The translations under genes and the position numbers were made by a program. A stretch of DNA of 64,000 bases, taken from NCBI RefSeq assembly GCF_007830595.1, contig NZ_VLLD01000007.1; one strand, written 5' to 3'. This DNA is from Treponema_B putidum (GTDB lineage Bacteria; Spirochaetota; Spirochaetia; Treponematales; Treponemataceae). The notes under the pieces were generated by a model that was not told where the DNA came from, searched no databases, and saw only the letters and a list, made by a program, of their open reading frames with translations. Below, in pieces: positions 26,282 to 35,698 of this stretch (positions within the stretch are counted from its first letter, which is position 1; the number at the start of each line of letters is the position of its first letter).

Positions 26282-26977
26282 ATGAATTTTAAAAAAACGT
26301 TTTTTCCTTTTTTACTTGTTTTTTCTCTTTTTATTTTTGCAGACGGAACGGAAAATGCCGATGATGTTAAAAATAAAATTCCCGTAGAAAATGCTGAAGA
26401 AGATAAAACTAAATCCGAAGAAAAAAAAATTGCTGAAGAAGATGAAGCTAAAAAAGCTGAAGAAGAACCCGATAACGGATTTTACTCTATTCAAAGCTCA
26501 GGGCTTACAACCGGTTTCGGAGACCGATGGTTTTTTGAAGAACTTGATGACCACGGCAGGCCTCTTCTTTCCGTTCTATATGAAAAAGATAAGCTCATAG
26601 AAAAAAAAACATATACCTACAAAGAAGATTATCTTGATTCTTGCGATATTTTTTTATCGGATAAACTTATCAAAATAAAATATAATAAAAAAAGAATGGA
26701 AACGGAAAAAAACATTTATGATGCAGAAGGTAAAAACGAACTTGAAAAAAATATTTATACTTATAACGAAAACAATTTATTGATAGAGTCCTTTTTAAAA
26801 AAAGAAGGAACCGAATATATTTCAAAATATGAATACGGGTCTGAAAATAAAACAAAATCTAAAACCGACTTTGTGAACGGAAATAAAATTTCTTACACGG
26901 AATATATGACGGATAAAAAGATAGTTCATTTATTCGAATATGGAAAAGAAGTCGGTGTAATAGAGGAAGAAATATAA
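26282..26977 (+). CDS. Exported charged protein with YD-like repeats
   Basis: I do not recognise the family. The 231 residues have a signal peptide (TFFPFLLVFSLFIFADG), a Lys/Glu-rich low-complexity segment at about residues 35-65, then beta-type repeats of about 20-25 residues with aromatic/charged patterns (LYEKDKLIEKKTYTYKEDYL, NIYDAEGKNELEKNIYTYNE, ISKYEYGSENKTKSKTDFVN). The repeats recall the short YD/RHS-like or MORN-like strand pairs. It lies directly after ftsY, with one base between, and before lolC. Confidence 0.7.
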   Translation: MNFKKTFFPFLLVFSLFIFADGTENADDVKNKIPVENAEEDKTKSEEKKIAEEDEAKKAEEEPDNGFYSIQSSGLTTGFGDRWFFEELDDHGRPLLSVLYEKDKLIEKKTYTYKEDYLDSCDIFLSDKLIKIKYNKKRMETEKNIYDAEGKNELEKNIYTYNENNLLIESFLKKEGTEYISKYEYGSENKTKSKTDFVNGNKISYTEYMTDKKIVHLFEYGKEVGVIEEEI

Positions 26978-26978
26978 A

Positions 26979-28259
26979 ATGAAAAAGAATAATTATGGAT
27001 GGATTTTTTTTGTTTTAAATAGATTTAATTCAGCAGATACAAAGGGGCGCTCTTCCATCTCTACTCTTTTTTCTGTTTTGGGGATTGCCTTCGGCGTAAT
27101 GGTCTTGACTGTTGTTTTATCCATAATGAACGGTCTCCAGATGGGATACATAGATACAATTTTACAAGTTAGTTCGGGGCATATAAGGTTGTACGGCGAA
27201 ATAGATGACCTAAAAAAAGCCGAAAATTTAAAACTCCATAAGGCCTTTTTTGTGTTTCAAGAATCGCAAACTCTTATGCAGGGAAATTACGGTAAACAGC
27301 ACGGTGTTTTAATCCGTTCAGTGGAAGAAGATATAATGCAAAAAGATAAAGAGCTTGCCGATGCGTTAAAAATGTCTTCAGGTTCCTTTAACATTTCAAA
27401 AGAAAATGCGGTAGTTTTAGGTTATGAATTAGCCCGCCAAATCGGGATAAAAGTAGGGGACAATGTAAATATCATAGCCGTTTCAGGCTCATCCGAAACA
27501 AGTCTTTTTCCTGAAAATCAAGACTTAATTGTTACAGGTATTTTTAAAACGGGATATTATGAGGTCGACTCTTCTTTTGCCTTTATGTCTTTAGAAAACG
27601 GAGAAAAGTTATTCGGAAAAGAATCGAAGCTCTATGCCTCCGTCAAATTACAAAACCAAAACAATGATGCCGCCTATATATCATCCTTAAATGCTTCCTC
27701 TCTTAATTTAAAAGCGGAATCATGGCGCTCTTATAATCATGCTTTTTTCGGAGCTCTTAGAATAGAAAAAAATATGATGATGCTTTTGGTCATTTTAATT
27801 TTTTTGGTTGTTTCAGTTAATATTTATAACGGAATGAGGCGCTCAATTTATGAGAGGAGAGAAGAAATTTCCGTTCTTGCTTCTCTTGGTGCTTACTCCA
27901 AACATATACAGGCCCTTTTTATTGCAAACGGTTTTACAATAGGTTTGATAGGTGCAAGTGCCGGTCTTTTATTGGGACTTTTGCTCTCGGTTCAAATAAA
28001 TTCTATTTTTAATTTAATAGAAAATGCAGTAAATTCGATTTTGAATTTTGTGTCCGTATTGTTTCAAAATTCGTCCGATGCGGATTTTGCCGTTTTTAGT
28101 CCTGTCTATTTTTACATGGAGACCGTTCCGGTTAGAATATTTTTTAATGAAATTTTATTGATTTTTTTGTTCGGCATTTTTTCCTCATCCGCAGCGGCTA
28201 TGATAGCTGCGAGACGGATATTAAAATTAAAGCCGGCGGAGGTATTACGCTATGAGTAG
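26979..28259 (+). CDS. lolC: Lipoprotein-release ABC permease, LolC/E type
   Basis: LolCDE extracts lipoproteins from the inner membrane for outer-membrane delivery. The 426 residues have one N-terminal helix (ISTLFSVLGIAFGVMVLTVV), a large periplasmic domain (about 60-265) and three C-terminal helices, the FtsX-like layout. The segment RREEISVLASLGAYSKHIQA is the usual cytoplasmic loop. The end overlaps lolD by 8 bases. It pairs with the second permease at 28929; which is C and which is E is arbitrary. Confidence 0.9.
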   Translation: MKKNNYGWIFFVLNRFNSADTKGRSSISTLFSVLGIAFGVMVLTVVLSIMNGLQMGYIDTILQVSSGHIRLYGEIDDLKKAENLKLHKAFFVFQESQTLMQGNYGKQHGVLIRSVEEDIMQKDKELADALKMSSGSFNISKENAVVLGYELARQIGIKVGDNVNIIAVSGSSETSLFPENQDLIVTGIFKTGYYEVDSSFAFMSLENGEKLFGKESKLYASVKLQNQNNDAAYISSLNASSLNLKAESWRSYNHAFFGALRIEKNMMMLLVILIFLVVSVNIYNGMRRSIYERREEISVLASLGAYSKHIQALFIANGFTIGLIGASAGLLLGLLLSVQINSIFNLIENAVNSILNFVSVLFQNSSDADFAVFSPVYFYMETVPVRIFFNEILLIFLFGIFSSSAAAMIAARRILKLKPAEVLRYE

Positions 28260-28932
28260 GGATATAGTTTTAATTTCAGGTTTAACCAAAATATTTTCTT
28301 CGGCAAGCGAAAAACTTGTAATATTCGATAAACTGAATTTTTCTATTGAAGAAGGGAAAAAGATTTCGATTACAGGTGAATCCGGTTCGGGTAAAAGTAC
28401 CTTTTTAAATATACTGGGCGGTCTTGAATCGGCAGACAGCGGTGAGATTATTGCAGGTGCTTATAAAGTTCATTCCCTTGATGAAAAATCTCTTACCGAA
28501 TATCGAAGCTCGTTTTTAGGTCTGGTTTTTCAATTTCATTATTTATTAAAGGATTTTACGGCTCTTGAAAACGTGATGCTTCCCGCCCTTATTGCAGGCA
28601 GATCAAAAAAAGAAATAAAAGAAAAGGCTCTCTCCCTTTTGGAGGATGTAAAATTAGCCGAACGCAAAAATCATTTTCCTTCTCAGCTGTCTGGAGGCGA
28701 AAGACAGAGAGTTGCCGTTGCCCGCTCCTTGATAAACAGCCCATCACTCATTCTTGCTGATGAACCCACGGGAAACTTAGACCCTGCAAATGCCGAGACT
28801 GTTCAAAACCTTTTATTTTCTGTAGTCGATAAACACAAAAAGACCTTGGTTCTTGTTACCCATGATCAAAATATCGCCTCAATGACGGATATTTCTTATA
28901 AACTTTATAAGGGTAGTTTGGAAGAAGTATGA
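28252..28932 (+). CDS. lolD: Lipoprotein-release ABC ATPase
   Basis: The 226-residue ATPase shows Walker A GESGSGKST at 42-50, the Q-loop LGLVFQFHYLLKDFTALENV typical of LolD/MacB, the signature LSGGERQRVAVARSL, Walker B LILADEPTGNLD, and the H-loop LVTHDQ. It overlaps both permease genes. Confidence 0.95.
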   Translation: MSRDIVLISGLTKIFSSASEKLVIFDKLNFSIEEGKKISITGESGSGKSTFLNILGGLESADSGEIIAGAYKVHSLDEKSLTEYRSSFLGLVFQFHYLLKDFTALENVMLPALIAGRSKKEIKEKALSLLEDVKLAERKNHFPSQLSGGERQRVAVARSLINSPSLILADEPTGNLDPANAETVQNLLFSVVDKHKKTLVLVTHDQNIASMTDISYKLYKGSLEEV

Positions 28933-30266
28933 AAAATTTAGTCTTTATAAAAATGGCATTTAGATTTTTAGGTATAGGTTCGGGAAAGACGGTTTCCAAT
29001 GCCCGTAAAAGTTTATTCGGTGCCGTTTTAGGGATAGGCATAAGTATAGTTCCCCTTATTGTAGTTTTGGTTGTCTCTGACGGTATGATTCAAGGAATAA
29101 CTTCCCGCACAATCGAGCTTGGAACGGGACATCTGCAAGCTATAGATATGAGGCCTATCGCAAGTTATAAAAATGCCGAAACCGAAAAAAATGTGCGCTC
29201 ATTGATTCTTGATTTTAATAAAGATGACTTTGTTGAAAATGCTTGGATTGAAAGGCAGGGAAACGGTTTGGTTATCGGTAAAAACGGAAGAAGCGGAGGT
29301 ACTATCCGTGCAGTAGAGCCTGAGTTTTTTACTCAAAATAGTAGAGCTTGTAATCTGATAAAGGTCATATCCGGTTCTCTCGAATTTGAAAATAATAAGT
29401 CTGCAATTTTGGGAACAGCCATAGCGGAAAAGCTCGGTTTAAAAGTAGGGGATACATGCAGAATCATAACCTTAAACAAAAACGAAAAAGGTAAAACAAT
29501 TCCCCGCGTAAGTTCATTTAAAATTTCAGGCCTTATATCTTCAGGCTATCAAGAGCTGGATGCTCTATGGGTTTTTATTCCTTTGGAGGAGGGCTTGAAG
29601 ATTATGCCGTTGACTTCTTCTTTGACATCAATAGTAGTTTCGACCAAGGACCCATTTGATGAAGATAAGATGCAGGCTCTTCAATTAAAATTAAGCTCGA
29701 TATTACCCGAAACTTTTTCGATATATGCTTGGTCCGATTTAAACCGTTCTTCTTTTGTTTCTTTTAAGACCACAAAAAATATATTGATGTTTATAATGTT
29801 TTTGATTGTTTTAGTCGCTTCTGCCAATATTTCATCTGCTATTGTTATGCTTGTTATGGAAAGACGGCGGGAAATAGCCATACTCAAAGCTGCCGGAGCT
29901 CATCCTTCGTCTATAAGCCTTGCTTTTTTACTTGCCGGCCTTTTAACAAGTTTGGGCGGTATCATTTTGGGGATGCCCTTAGGGATTTTGACGGCCTTAC
30001 ATATAAACGAAATATTTGCCTATGTAGAAAAAATTTTAAACTATCTTCAAAATTTTTTTTATAGCTTCTTTAACGGAACAGGAAAGCCGCTTGAAATTCA
30101 TCTTTTAGACCCTGCATATTATTTGGAATATATTCCTGTAAAATTAAACCTTTTTGATCTTTACATAATAGCCGTTTCTATGTTAATATTATCTGTAGTA
30201 GTTTGTTTGGTTCCTGCAGTAAGAGCAGGAAAAGAAAAGCCTATAGAAATTATGAGAAAGTTATGA
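28929..30266 (+). CDS. lolE: Lipoprotein-release ABC permease, LolE/C type
   Basis: Second permease, 445 residues, same FtsX-like layout as the first. There is an N-terminal helix (GAVLGIGISIVPLIVVLVVS), a periplasmic domain with GTAIAEKLGLKVGDTCRI, then three helices with the loop RRREIAILKAAGAHPSSISL between. It begins 4 bases inside the lolD end. A LolF-like single-permease arrangement is excluded because two permeases are present. Confidence 0.9.
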   Translation: MKNLVFIKMAFRFLGIGSGKTVSNARKSLFGAVLGIGISIVPLIVVLVVSDGMIQGITSRTIELGTGHLQAIDMRPIASYKNAETEKNVRSLILDFNKDDFVENAWIERQGNGLVIGKNGRSGGTIRAVEPEFFTQNSRACNLIKVISGSLEFENNKSAILGTAIAEKLGLKVGDTCRIITLNKNEKGKTIPRVSSFKISGLISSGYQELDALWVFIPLEEGLKIMPLTSSLTSIVVSTKDPFDEDKMQALQLKLSSILPETFSIYAWSDLNRSSFVSFKTTKNILMFIMFLIVLVASANISSAIVMLVMERRREIAILKAAGAHPSSISLAFLLAGLLTSLGGIILGMPLGILTALHINEIFAYVEKILNYLQNFFYSFFNGTGKPLEIHLLDPAYYLEYIPVKLNLFDLYIIAVSMLILSVVVCLVPAVRAGKEKPIEIMRKL

Positions 30267-30273
30267 GGATGTT

Positions 30274-30774
30274 ATGATTTGCGATATATGTAAGTTAAAT
30301 GAGGCTAAAGTTTCTGTGGAACAAGTTACAGACGGTGTTACTAAACATATTTATCTTTGTCTGAGCTGCTCGCGGCGTCTTGGGTTCGGTATGTTTTCTG
30401 AAAATATTGATATTTCTATAACCAAACTCTTGGAAAATAGCGATACAAGCATGTCCGAAGACAAAAAATATGCTCAATGCCCTGTTTGCGGTCAGTCTTT
30501 AAGCGATATAAAATCTAAGCAAAAAATAGGATGTGCCGAATGTTTTTCATTTTTTAGAGCCGAAATTTTGGAAATATTGGGACAAAAAAAGAAAAATCTA
30601 AGATATTTGGGACTTTTACAAGGTTCTTCAGATAATTCTTTTAAAGAAAAAAATTGCTGTGAAGAACTTCGCCAAAAGCTCAAGGAAGCCGTCGAAATTG
30701 AAGATTATGAAACGGCAGCCGCTTTGCGGGATGAGCTTAAAGCTTTGGAGAAGAAAAATGATCTCAAAGTATGA
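30274..30774 (+). CDS. mcsA: McsA-like zinc-finger / UVR-motif protein
   Basis: In Firmicutes McsA activates the arginine kinase McsB and helps target CtsR to ClpC. The 166-residue protein has the same organisation: a first CxxC pair (C3, C6) with a second pair CLSC near 29-32, a further zinc pair (CPVCG and CAEC near 69-91), and a C-terminal UVR motif (LKEAVEIEDYETAAALRDEL). It lies directly ahead of the McsB-like gene, with an overlap of 17 bases, in the same order as in Bacillus but without ctsR. Confidence 0.88.
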   Translation: MICDICKLNEAKVSVEQVTDGVTKHIYLCLSCSRRLGFGMFSENIDISITKLLENSDTSMSEDKKYAQCPVCGQSLSDIKSKQKIGCAECFSFFRAEILEILGQKKKNLRYLGLLQGSSDNSFKEKNCCEELRQKLKEAVEIEDYETAAALRDELKALEKKNDLKV

Positions 30775-31831
30775 CGGCTGGTATGCAGAAGGCGGTCCCG
30801 ATACCGACGTTGCCCTATATAGCCGTTGCAATCTGGCACGCAATATATCGGGTTTTTTATTTCCTAATAAAATAGATACTGCAGATTCTTCTGATGTGAT
30901 TTCGCTTGTTTTTTCTTTTTTTGATTCTTTAAAAGATGCCGCTTATTTTAAAAAATTAAAACTTAAATCCATAGGCCCTCTTTCCGTAAAATTGCTTGAA
31001 GAAAAAGGAGTCCTTTTTACGGATATGCCTGCAAAATCGGAAAAAGCTGTAATAATGCATGAAAACGGTTCTCTCTATGTAGGTTTAAATCTTGAAGATC
31101 ATATAAATATATCTTCTTTTACCTCTGGATTGGATACTGAAGACGTATATGCAAGGTCTTCCTCCATAGAATTGGAAATGCAGAAAAAAATTATATTTTC
31201 AGAAGATAAAGAAATAGGTTTTTTATCTTCCGATATTACGGGAATAGGTACCGGCTTAAAATTTTCGGTTTTATGTTCTCTGCCCGGAATATTATATTCA
31301 AATTCCATAGCTTATGTTTTGGAACTAACGAAGAAAAATAATCTTAATGTTGCAGGCTATTTTTCTCCCAGCTCAAAAAATTCTATAGGAGCCCTTTTTT
31401 TGATTTCAACTGCCGTATCGACGGGAGATAATGAGGATACCCAAATTATGGACTTTATTTCGAGCTTAAATGAAATAATAAAAATGGAAAGAGATTTAAG
31501 ACAAACTTTTTTAAATGAAAATACTTTAAAACTTGAAGATATGCTTAGGAGGTCTCTTGCCTTATCTCAAGCTGCAAAACTTATGGACTTTAAGGAAGCG
31601 GCGGATATAGTTTTTAAAATTAAATTGGGCTTAAATTTAGGCTTAATTACGGGTATTACTAATGAAGAATGTAATTCTATGGTTTTTAAAGCTCAGATGG
31701 GGCATCTTGCCTTTTTGATGCTTAACAGTAATATGCTGCTATCCGATAAGGCCTTAAATGATTACTCGATTGAAGAATATCGGGCTCATATCATTCAAGA
31801 ACTATGTTCAAAAGTCCGAATTATAATGTGA
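30758..31831 (+). CDS. mcsB: Degenerate McsB-like protein arginine kinase
   Basis: The start is the ATG at 30758 (MISKYDGWYAEGGPDTDVAL). The 357 residues match McsB length (about 363) and follow its fold: YSRCNLARNISGFLFP near the start, LNLEDHINIS at the place of the NEEDH loop with the catalytic Glu kept, and LSSDITGIGTGLKFSV at the Cys loop. Several key points differ. The second Arg of the S-R-V-R motif is Asn, the Cys of the TSCP-type loop is replaced (SSDI), and the Arg-rich segment around RGLYGEGSEA reads AGYFSPSSKN. It may therefore be a weak or dead kinase that still binds McsA or ClpC. Position between mcsA and clpC supports the assignment. Confidence 0.8.
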   Translation: MISKYDGWYAEGGPDTDVALYSRCNLARNISGFLFPNKIDTADSSDVISLVFSFFDSLKDAAYFKKLKLKSIGPLSVKLLEEKGVLFTDMPAKSEKAVIMHENGSLYVGLNLEDHINISSFTSGLDTEDVYARSSSIELEMQKKIIFSEDKEIGFLSSDITGIGTGLKFSVLCSLPGILYSNSIAYVLELTKKNNLNVAGYFSPSSKNSIGALFLISTAVSTGDNEDTQIMDFISSLNEIIKMERDLRQTFLNENTLKLEDMLRRSLALSQAAKLMDFKEAADIVFKIKLGLNLGLITGITNEECNSMVFKAQMGHLAFLMLNSNMLLSDKALNDYSIEEYRAHIIQELCSKVRIIM

Positions 31832-31839
31832 GGTGTTAT

Positions 31840-34338
31840 ATGTGTCAAGGTCTTTCACAAGATGCTCATAAGCTGCTTACTCTTTTCGGCCAACAAGAGG
31901 CAAGACGGGTTAATGCAGACCTTTTTCAACCGGAGCATATTTTGTCTGCTCTTATCAGAAACAAGGTTGGCCGTGCTTATTTAATTCTGCAACGGTTAAA
32001 TATAGACATTTTGAATTTACAGTTATTTATAGAACAAAATATTCCGGTTCGCAGCGGCGATAGAATTATAGGCGAAATTCCTCCTTCTCGAAGAATTAAG
32101 ACTTTGATTGATCTTGCTACCATAGAAGCCAGAACTATGCGGCACAGTGTTGTAGGGACAGAACATATTCTTATTGCACTTGTTAGAGAAGAAAATTCGA
32201 TAATTTCCGAATTTTTTATGAGGTACGGTATCTTAACGGAAGATATAAGAATTGCAGTCTTAAAATTAATAGATCAAACAGTATCGGCTAAAGTAAGCAA
32301 GACATCCGACAGCATAAAAAACAAAAATTCGGCTCTCTTGGAATTCGGCCGCAATCTTACTGAAACGGTTAAATCGGGTTCTCTTGACCCTATAATAGGC
32401 AGAGAAAAAGAAATAAAAAGACTTATTCAAATACTTTCCCGCCGTACAAAAAATAATCCTATTCTGGTCGGGGAGCCCGGAATAGGTAAAACCTCCATTG
32501 TTGAAGGATTAGCCTTTGCAATTATCAATGACAATGTTCCGCATAATCTTCTTAACAAAAACATAATTTCACTGGATTTGGCTTCGGTAATTGCGGGTAC
32601 AAAGTACCGAGGCCAGTTTGAAGAGCGGTTAAAGCAGATTATAAATGAGGTAAAAGAAAATAAAAATATAATTTTATTTATAGATGAAATTCACACCCTG
32701 ATAGGCACGGGTGGATCGCAAGGAGCTATGGATGCTGCCAATATTTTAAAACCTGTTCTTGCACGAGGAGAAATACAATGTATTGGGGCTACAACAATAG
32801 ATGAATATAGAAGGTTTTTTAAAAATGACTTAGCCCTTGAACGCCGTTTTCAAGTTATATCCGTAAAAGAACCTGATGCACAAGAAACCTTTGATATAAT
32901 ATGCGGTATAAAACACAAATACGAAGAACACCACAATGTAATTTATGAACCGGAAACGGTTACAAAGATAATTGAGTATGCAAAGAGATATATTCCCGAC
33001 AGATTTTTTCCTGATAAGGCTATTGATGTTTTGGATGAAGCCGGTGCAATGAAAAAAATTATAATTGATAAAAAACCGAGCGAGCTTTTTGAAATAGAAG
33101 AAAAAATTAATTTTTTGTTGGCAGAAAAATCCGAATTGGTTGAGATGCAAAACTATGAAAAAGCTGCCTTGATTAGAGATGAAGTATTGGATTTAAAGCA
33201 TGATCTATATCATGTCAAAAATAAGTGGATAAACGATTATCAAAATCCTATTTCTTACGTTACTGAAAAGGATATAACCGACGTTGTTTCAATGATGACG
33301 GATATTCCTGTAAACAGTTTAGGTCAAGATGAAGTTGAAAGAATGCTGCATATGGAAGAAGAATTAAAAAAAACGGTCATAGGTCAGGATGAACCTGTTT
33401 CTCTTCTTGCTAATGCTATAAGGCGTTCCCGAGCAGGAATCTCCTCCCCTGATAGACCCATAGGTTCATTTTTATTTTTAGGGCCCACCGGTGTAGGTAA
33501 AACTCTTCTTGCAAAAACTCTGGCAGAATTTTTATTCGGCACAAAGGAAGCCTTAATCCGTGTGGACATGAGTGATTACATGGAAAAACATAATGCGGCC
33601 AAACTTATAGGCGCCCCTCCTGGATATGTCGGCTTTGAGTCCGGCGGATTTTTGACAGAGAAGATAAGGCGTAATCCGTATTCTGTTTTGCTTTTAGATG
33701 AAATAGAAAAAGCTCATCCTGATGTATTTAATATTCTTTTGCAAATTCTGGAAGAGGGGGAGCTTAGAGACAGCCAAGGCTATCTTGTAAATTTTAAAAA
33801 TACCGTTGTAATTATGACAAGCAATGCCGGATCTAAATCGATAATAAAGGAGCAGCAGCTGGGCTTTAATCTTACAGGAGATGGAGTTATGGCATACTCT
33901 GAAATAAGAGCAAGTGCTCTTAACGAAATAAAAAAATTTTTATCTCCCGAATTTATAAATAGAATTGATGAGATGCTGGTTTTTAGGCCATTGGATAAGG
34001 ATGATATTAAAAGAATATTAGAACTTGAACTTAAAACATTTGAAGATAGAATCGCCAAGCAGGGGTTATTTATAGAGCTTTCAATGGAAGCTGAAGACTT
34101 CTTTGCCGATAAGGGCTATGACCCTGCCTATGGTGCCCGTCCTATGAGAAGGCTTCTTCAAAATAAGATAGAAGATGCTTTGTCAATTAAAATAATAAAC
34201 GGAGAATTTTCAAAAGGAAAAACAGCCTTTGTTGACTTTTCGGCAGAAGACGATGATATAACTATAAGCATTAAAGAAAATAACGATTATGAAAACAGCT
34301 ACAGCACATCAGCCAGATTAGAAGCTGAATCCGACTGA
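31840..34338 (+). CDS. clpC: ClpC-type AAA+ unfoldase
   Basis: Feeds substrates to ClpP. The start is the ATG at 31840, with GAGGT just upstream. The 832 residues show the double Clp-N domain (1-150), the first AAA module with GEPGIGKTS near residue 211, and the UVR motif in the linker (EKAALIRDEVLDLKHDLYHV) that marks ClpC. The second AAA module has GPTGVGKTLLAKTLAEF near residue 548, VDMSDYMEKHNAAKLIGAPP and a C-terminal sensor domain. It is the last gene of the chain that begins at 22129; clpP is not in the window. Confidence 0.96.
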   Translation: MCQGLSQDAHKLLTLFGQQEARRVNADLFQPEHILSALIRNKVGRAYLILQRLNIDILNLQLFIEQNIPVRSGDRIIGEIPPSRRIKTLIDLATIEARTMRHSVVGTEHILIALVREENSIISEFFMRYGILTEDIRIAVLKLIDQTVSAKVSKTSDSIKNKNSALLEFGRNLTETVKSGSLDPIIGREKEIKRLIQILSRRTKNNPILVGEPGIGKTSIVEGLAFAIINDNVPHNLLNKNIISLDLASVIAGTKYRGQFEERLKQIINEVKENKNIILFIDEIHTLIGTGGSQGAMDAANILKPVLARGEIQCIGATTIDEYRRFFKNDLALERRFQVISVKEPDAQETFDIICGIKHKYEEHHNVIYEPETVTKIIEYAKRYIPDRFFPDKAIDVLDEAGAMKKIIIDKKPSELFEIEEKINFLLAEKSELVEMQNYEKAALIRDEVLDLKHDLYHVKNKWINDYQNPISYVTEKDITDVVSMMTDIPVNSLGQDEVERMLHMEEELKKTVIGQDEPVSLLANAIRRSRAGISSPDRPIGSFLFLGPTGVGKTLLAKTLAEFLFGTKEALIRVDMSDYMEKHNAAKLIGAPPGYVGFESGGFLTEKIRRNPYSVLLLDEIEKAHPDVFNILLQILEEGELRDSQGYLVNFKNTVVIMTSNAGSKSIIKEQQLGFNLTGDGVMAYSEIRASALNEIKKFLSPEFINRIDEMLVFRPLDKDDIKRILELELKTFEDRIAKQGLFIELSMEAEDFFADKGYDPAYGARPMRRLLQNKIEDALSIKIINGEFSKGKTAFVDFSAEDDDITISIKENNDYENSYSTSARLEAESD

Positions 34339-34346
34339 TGTTGATG

Positions 34347-34364
34347 GCCAAGTCCGGCCTTGGC
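34347..34364. terminator. Weak hairpin between convergent clpC and glgC
   Basis: GCCAAG (34347-34352) pairs with CTTGGC (34359-34364) around a 6-base loop. No clean U-run follows in either direction, so it may not terminate efficiently. Confidence 0.35.
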
Positions 34365-34373
34365 TGGAAAGTT

Positions 34374-35648
34374 TTATATTGACGTATTATCCGGAATGAT
34401 GGAATTTTTTATTATAACATAGATTCCGTCTATTACATGATAAAACCCGTAGTCTCCGTCAGGCGGAATTTGGTCCATACCTATTGATACGTTATTACCT
34501 ATGTGTACATTTTTGTCGATTATTGCAGAACGTATTCTGCAATGATTTCCTATACCCAAGCTGGGGCTGCCTTCTTTTAATCGAGCTTCTTTTTCCTCAT
34601 GTGTTTCATAATAGTCCGCTCCCATGCAGATAGAGTCTTCTACAAAGCTGCCCGTTTCTATGATGGATCTGACTCCTATTACGGAATGATTTATTGTGGA
34701 ATTGGTTATAACACAGCCTTCGCTGCAGATAGATCTGCTTAAGTGTGCATAGTTTACCTTTGACGGCGGTAAATTTCTGTTATGGGTGTATATCGGCCTT
34801 TCAGCATCGTAAAAGTCGAATTTAGGTTTTATCTCCGTTAGGTCAAGGGTTGCATCATAGAAAGATTTTATTGTTCCTATGTCTGACCAGTAGCCGTTAT
34901 GAGGAAAAGCCGAGACCTTGTATCCGCTGTTTATTGCTGCAGGAATAACTTCTTTTCCGAAATCGGTATAATCACTGTCTAGGCACTCTTCCATAATCTT
35001 TGCACTAAAAATGTATATACCCATTGACGCAAGGTACAGTTTATTAGGATCATCAGGTTTGATAGGGGATTTTTCAGGGATTTTCCAATCATCTATGTTT
35101 TTGTCTGTTCCCGGTTTTTCCATGAACTCGGTAATTACCGAATCCGCATTTACCTTCATAATCCCGAAACCTGAAGCGTCTTCCCTTGTCACAGGGGTGC
35201 AAGCCACGGTAATATCTGAGCCCGATTCATTGTGAAATTCTAAAAACTTTTTTAGGTCCATACGGTAGAGCTGATCACCTGCAAGAATTAAATAGTGGGA
35301 TGGATTTTGATGTCTAAAATGATGAAGGTTCTTTCTGATAGAGTCGGCCGTTCCTTCATACCAGCCCGTATTGTCAAAAGTTTGTTCTGCTGCAAGAATC
35401 TCTACAAATCCGTTTGAAAACGTATCAAAAGTGTAGGCTTTTGCAATATGAATATGCAAAGATGCCGAGTTAAACTGTGTTACAATATAAATATTCCTAA
35501 AACCGGAATTTATACAATTCGAAAGAGGAATATCGATAATCCGATGCTTGCCTCCAAAAGGTACAGCCGGTTTAGATCGATGCATGGTAAGCGGATAAAG
35601 ACGTGTTCCTTTTCCGCCTCCTAATATTATAGAAAGAACTTTTGTCAT
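34374..35648 (-). CDS. glgC: Glucose-1-phosphate adenylyltransferase
   Basis: Makes ADP-glucose for glycogen synthesis. The 424 residues begin ILGGGKGTRLYPLTMHRSKP with the nucleotide-binding loop. They continue with AVPFGGKHRIIDIPLSNCIN, the ATP/Glc1P segment LILAGDQLYRMDLKKFLEFH, EFMEKPGTDKN, GYWSDIGTIKSFYDATLDL and PPSKV. They end in a left-handed beta-helix hexapeptide region. A GGGGG-like ribosome site precedes the ATG. It is convergent with clpC and upstream of no other glg gene in view. Confidence 0.96.
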   Translation of the reverse strand: MTKVLSIILGGGKGTRLYPLTMHRSKPAVPFGGKHRIIDIPLSNCINSGFRNIYIVTQFNSASLHIHIAKAYTFDTFSNGFVEILAAEQTFDNTGWYEGTADSIRKNLHHFRHQNPSHYLILAGDQLYRMDLKKFLEFHNESGSDITVACTPVTREDASGFGIMKVNADSVITEFMEKPGTDKNIDDWKIPEKSPIKPDDPNKLYLASMGIYIFSAKIMEECLDSDYTDFGKEVIPAAINSGYKVSAFPHNGYWSDIGTIKSFYDATLDLTEIKPKFDFYDAERPIYTHNRNLPPSKVNYAHLSRSICSEGCVITNSTINHSVIGVRSIIETGSFVEDSICMGADYYETHEEKEARLKEGSPSLGIGNHCRIRSAIIDKNVHIGNNVSIGMDQIPPDGDYGFYHVIDGIYVIIKNSIIPDNTSI

Positions 35649-35698
35649 AGACGTCCCCCTCTCTAATATTATATAATGCTTTTTAAGATTTTACCAGA

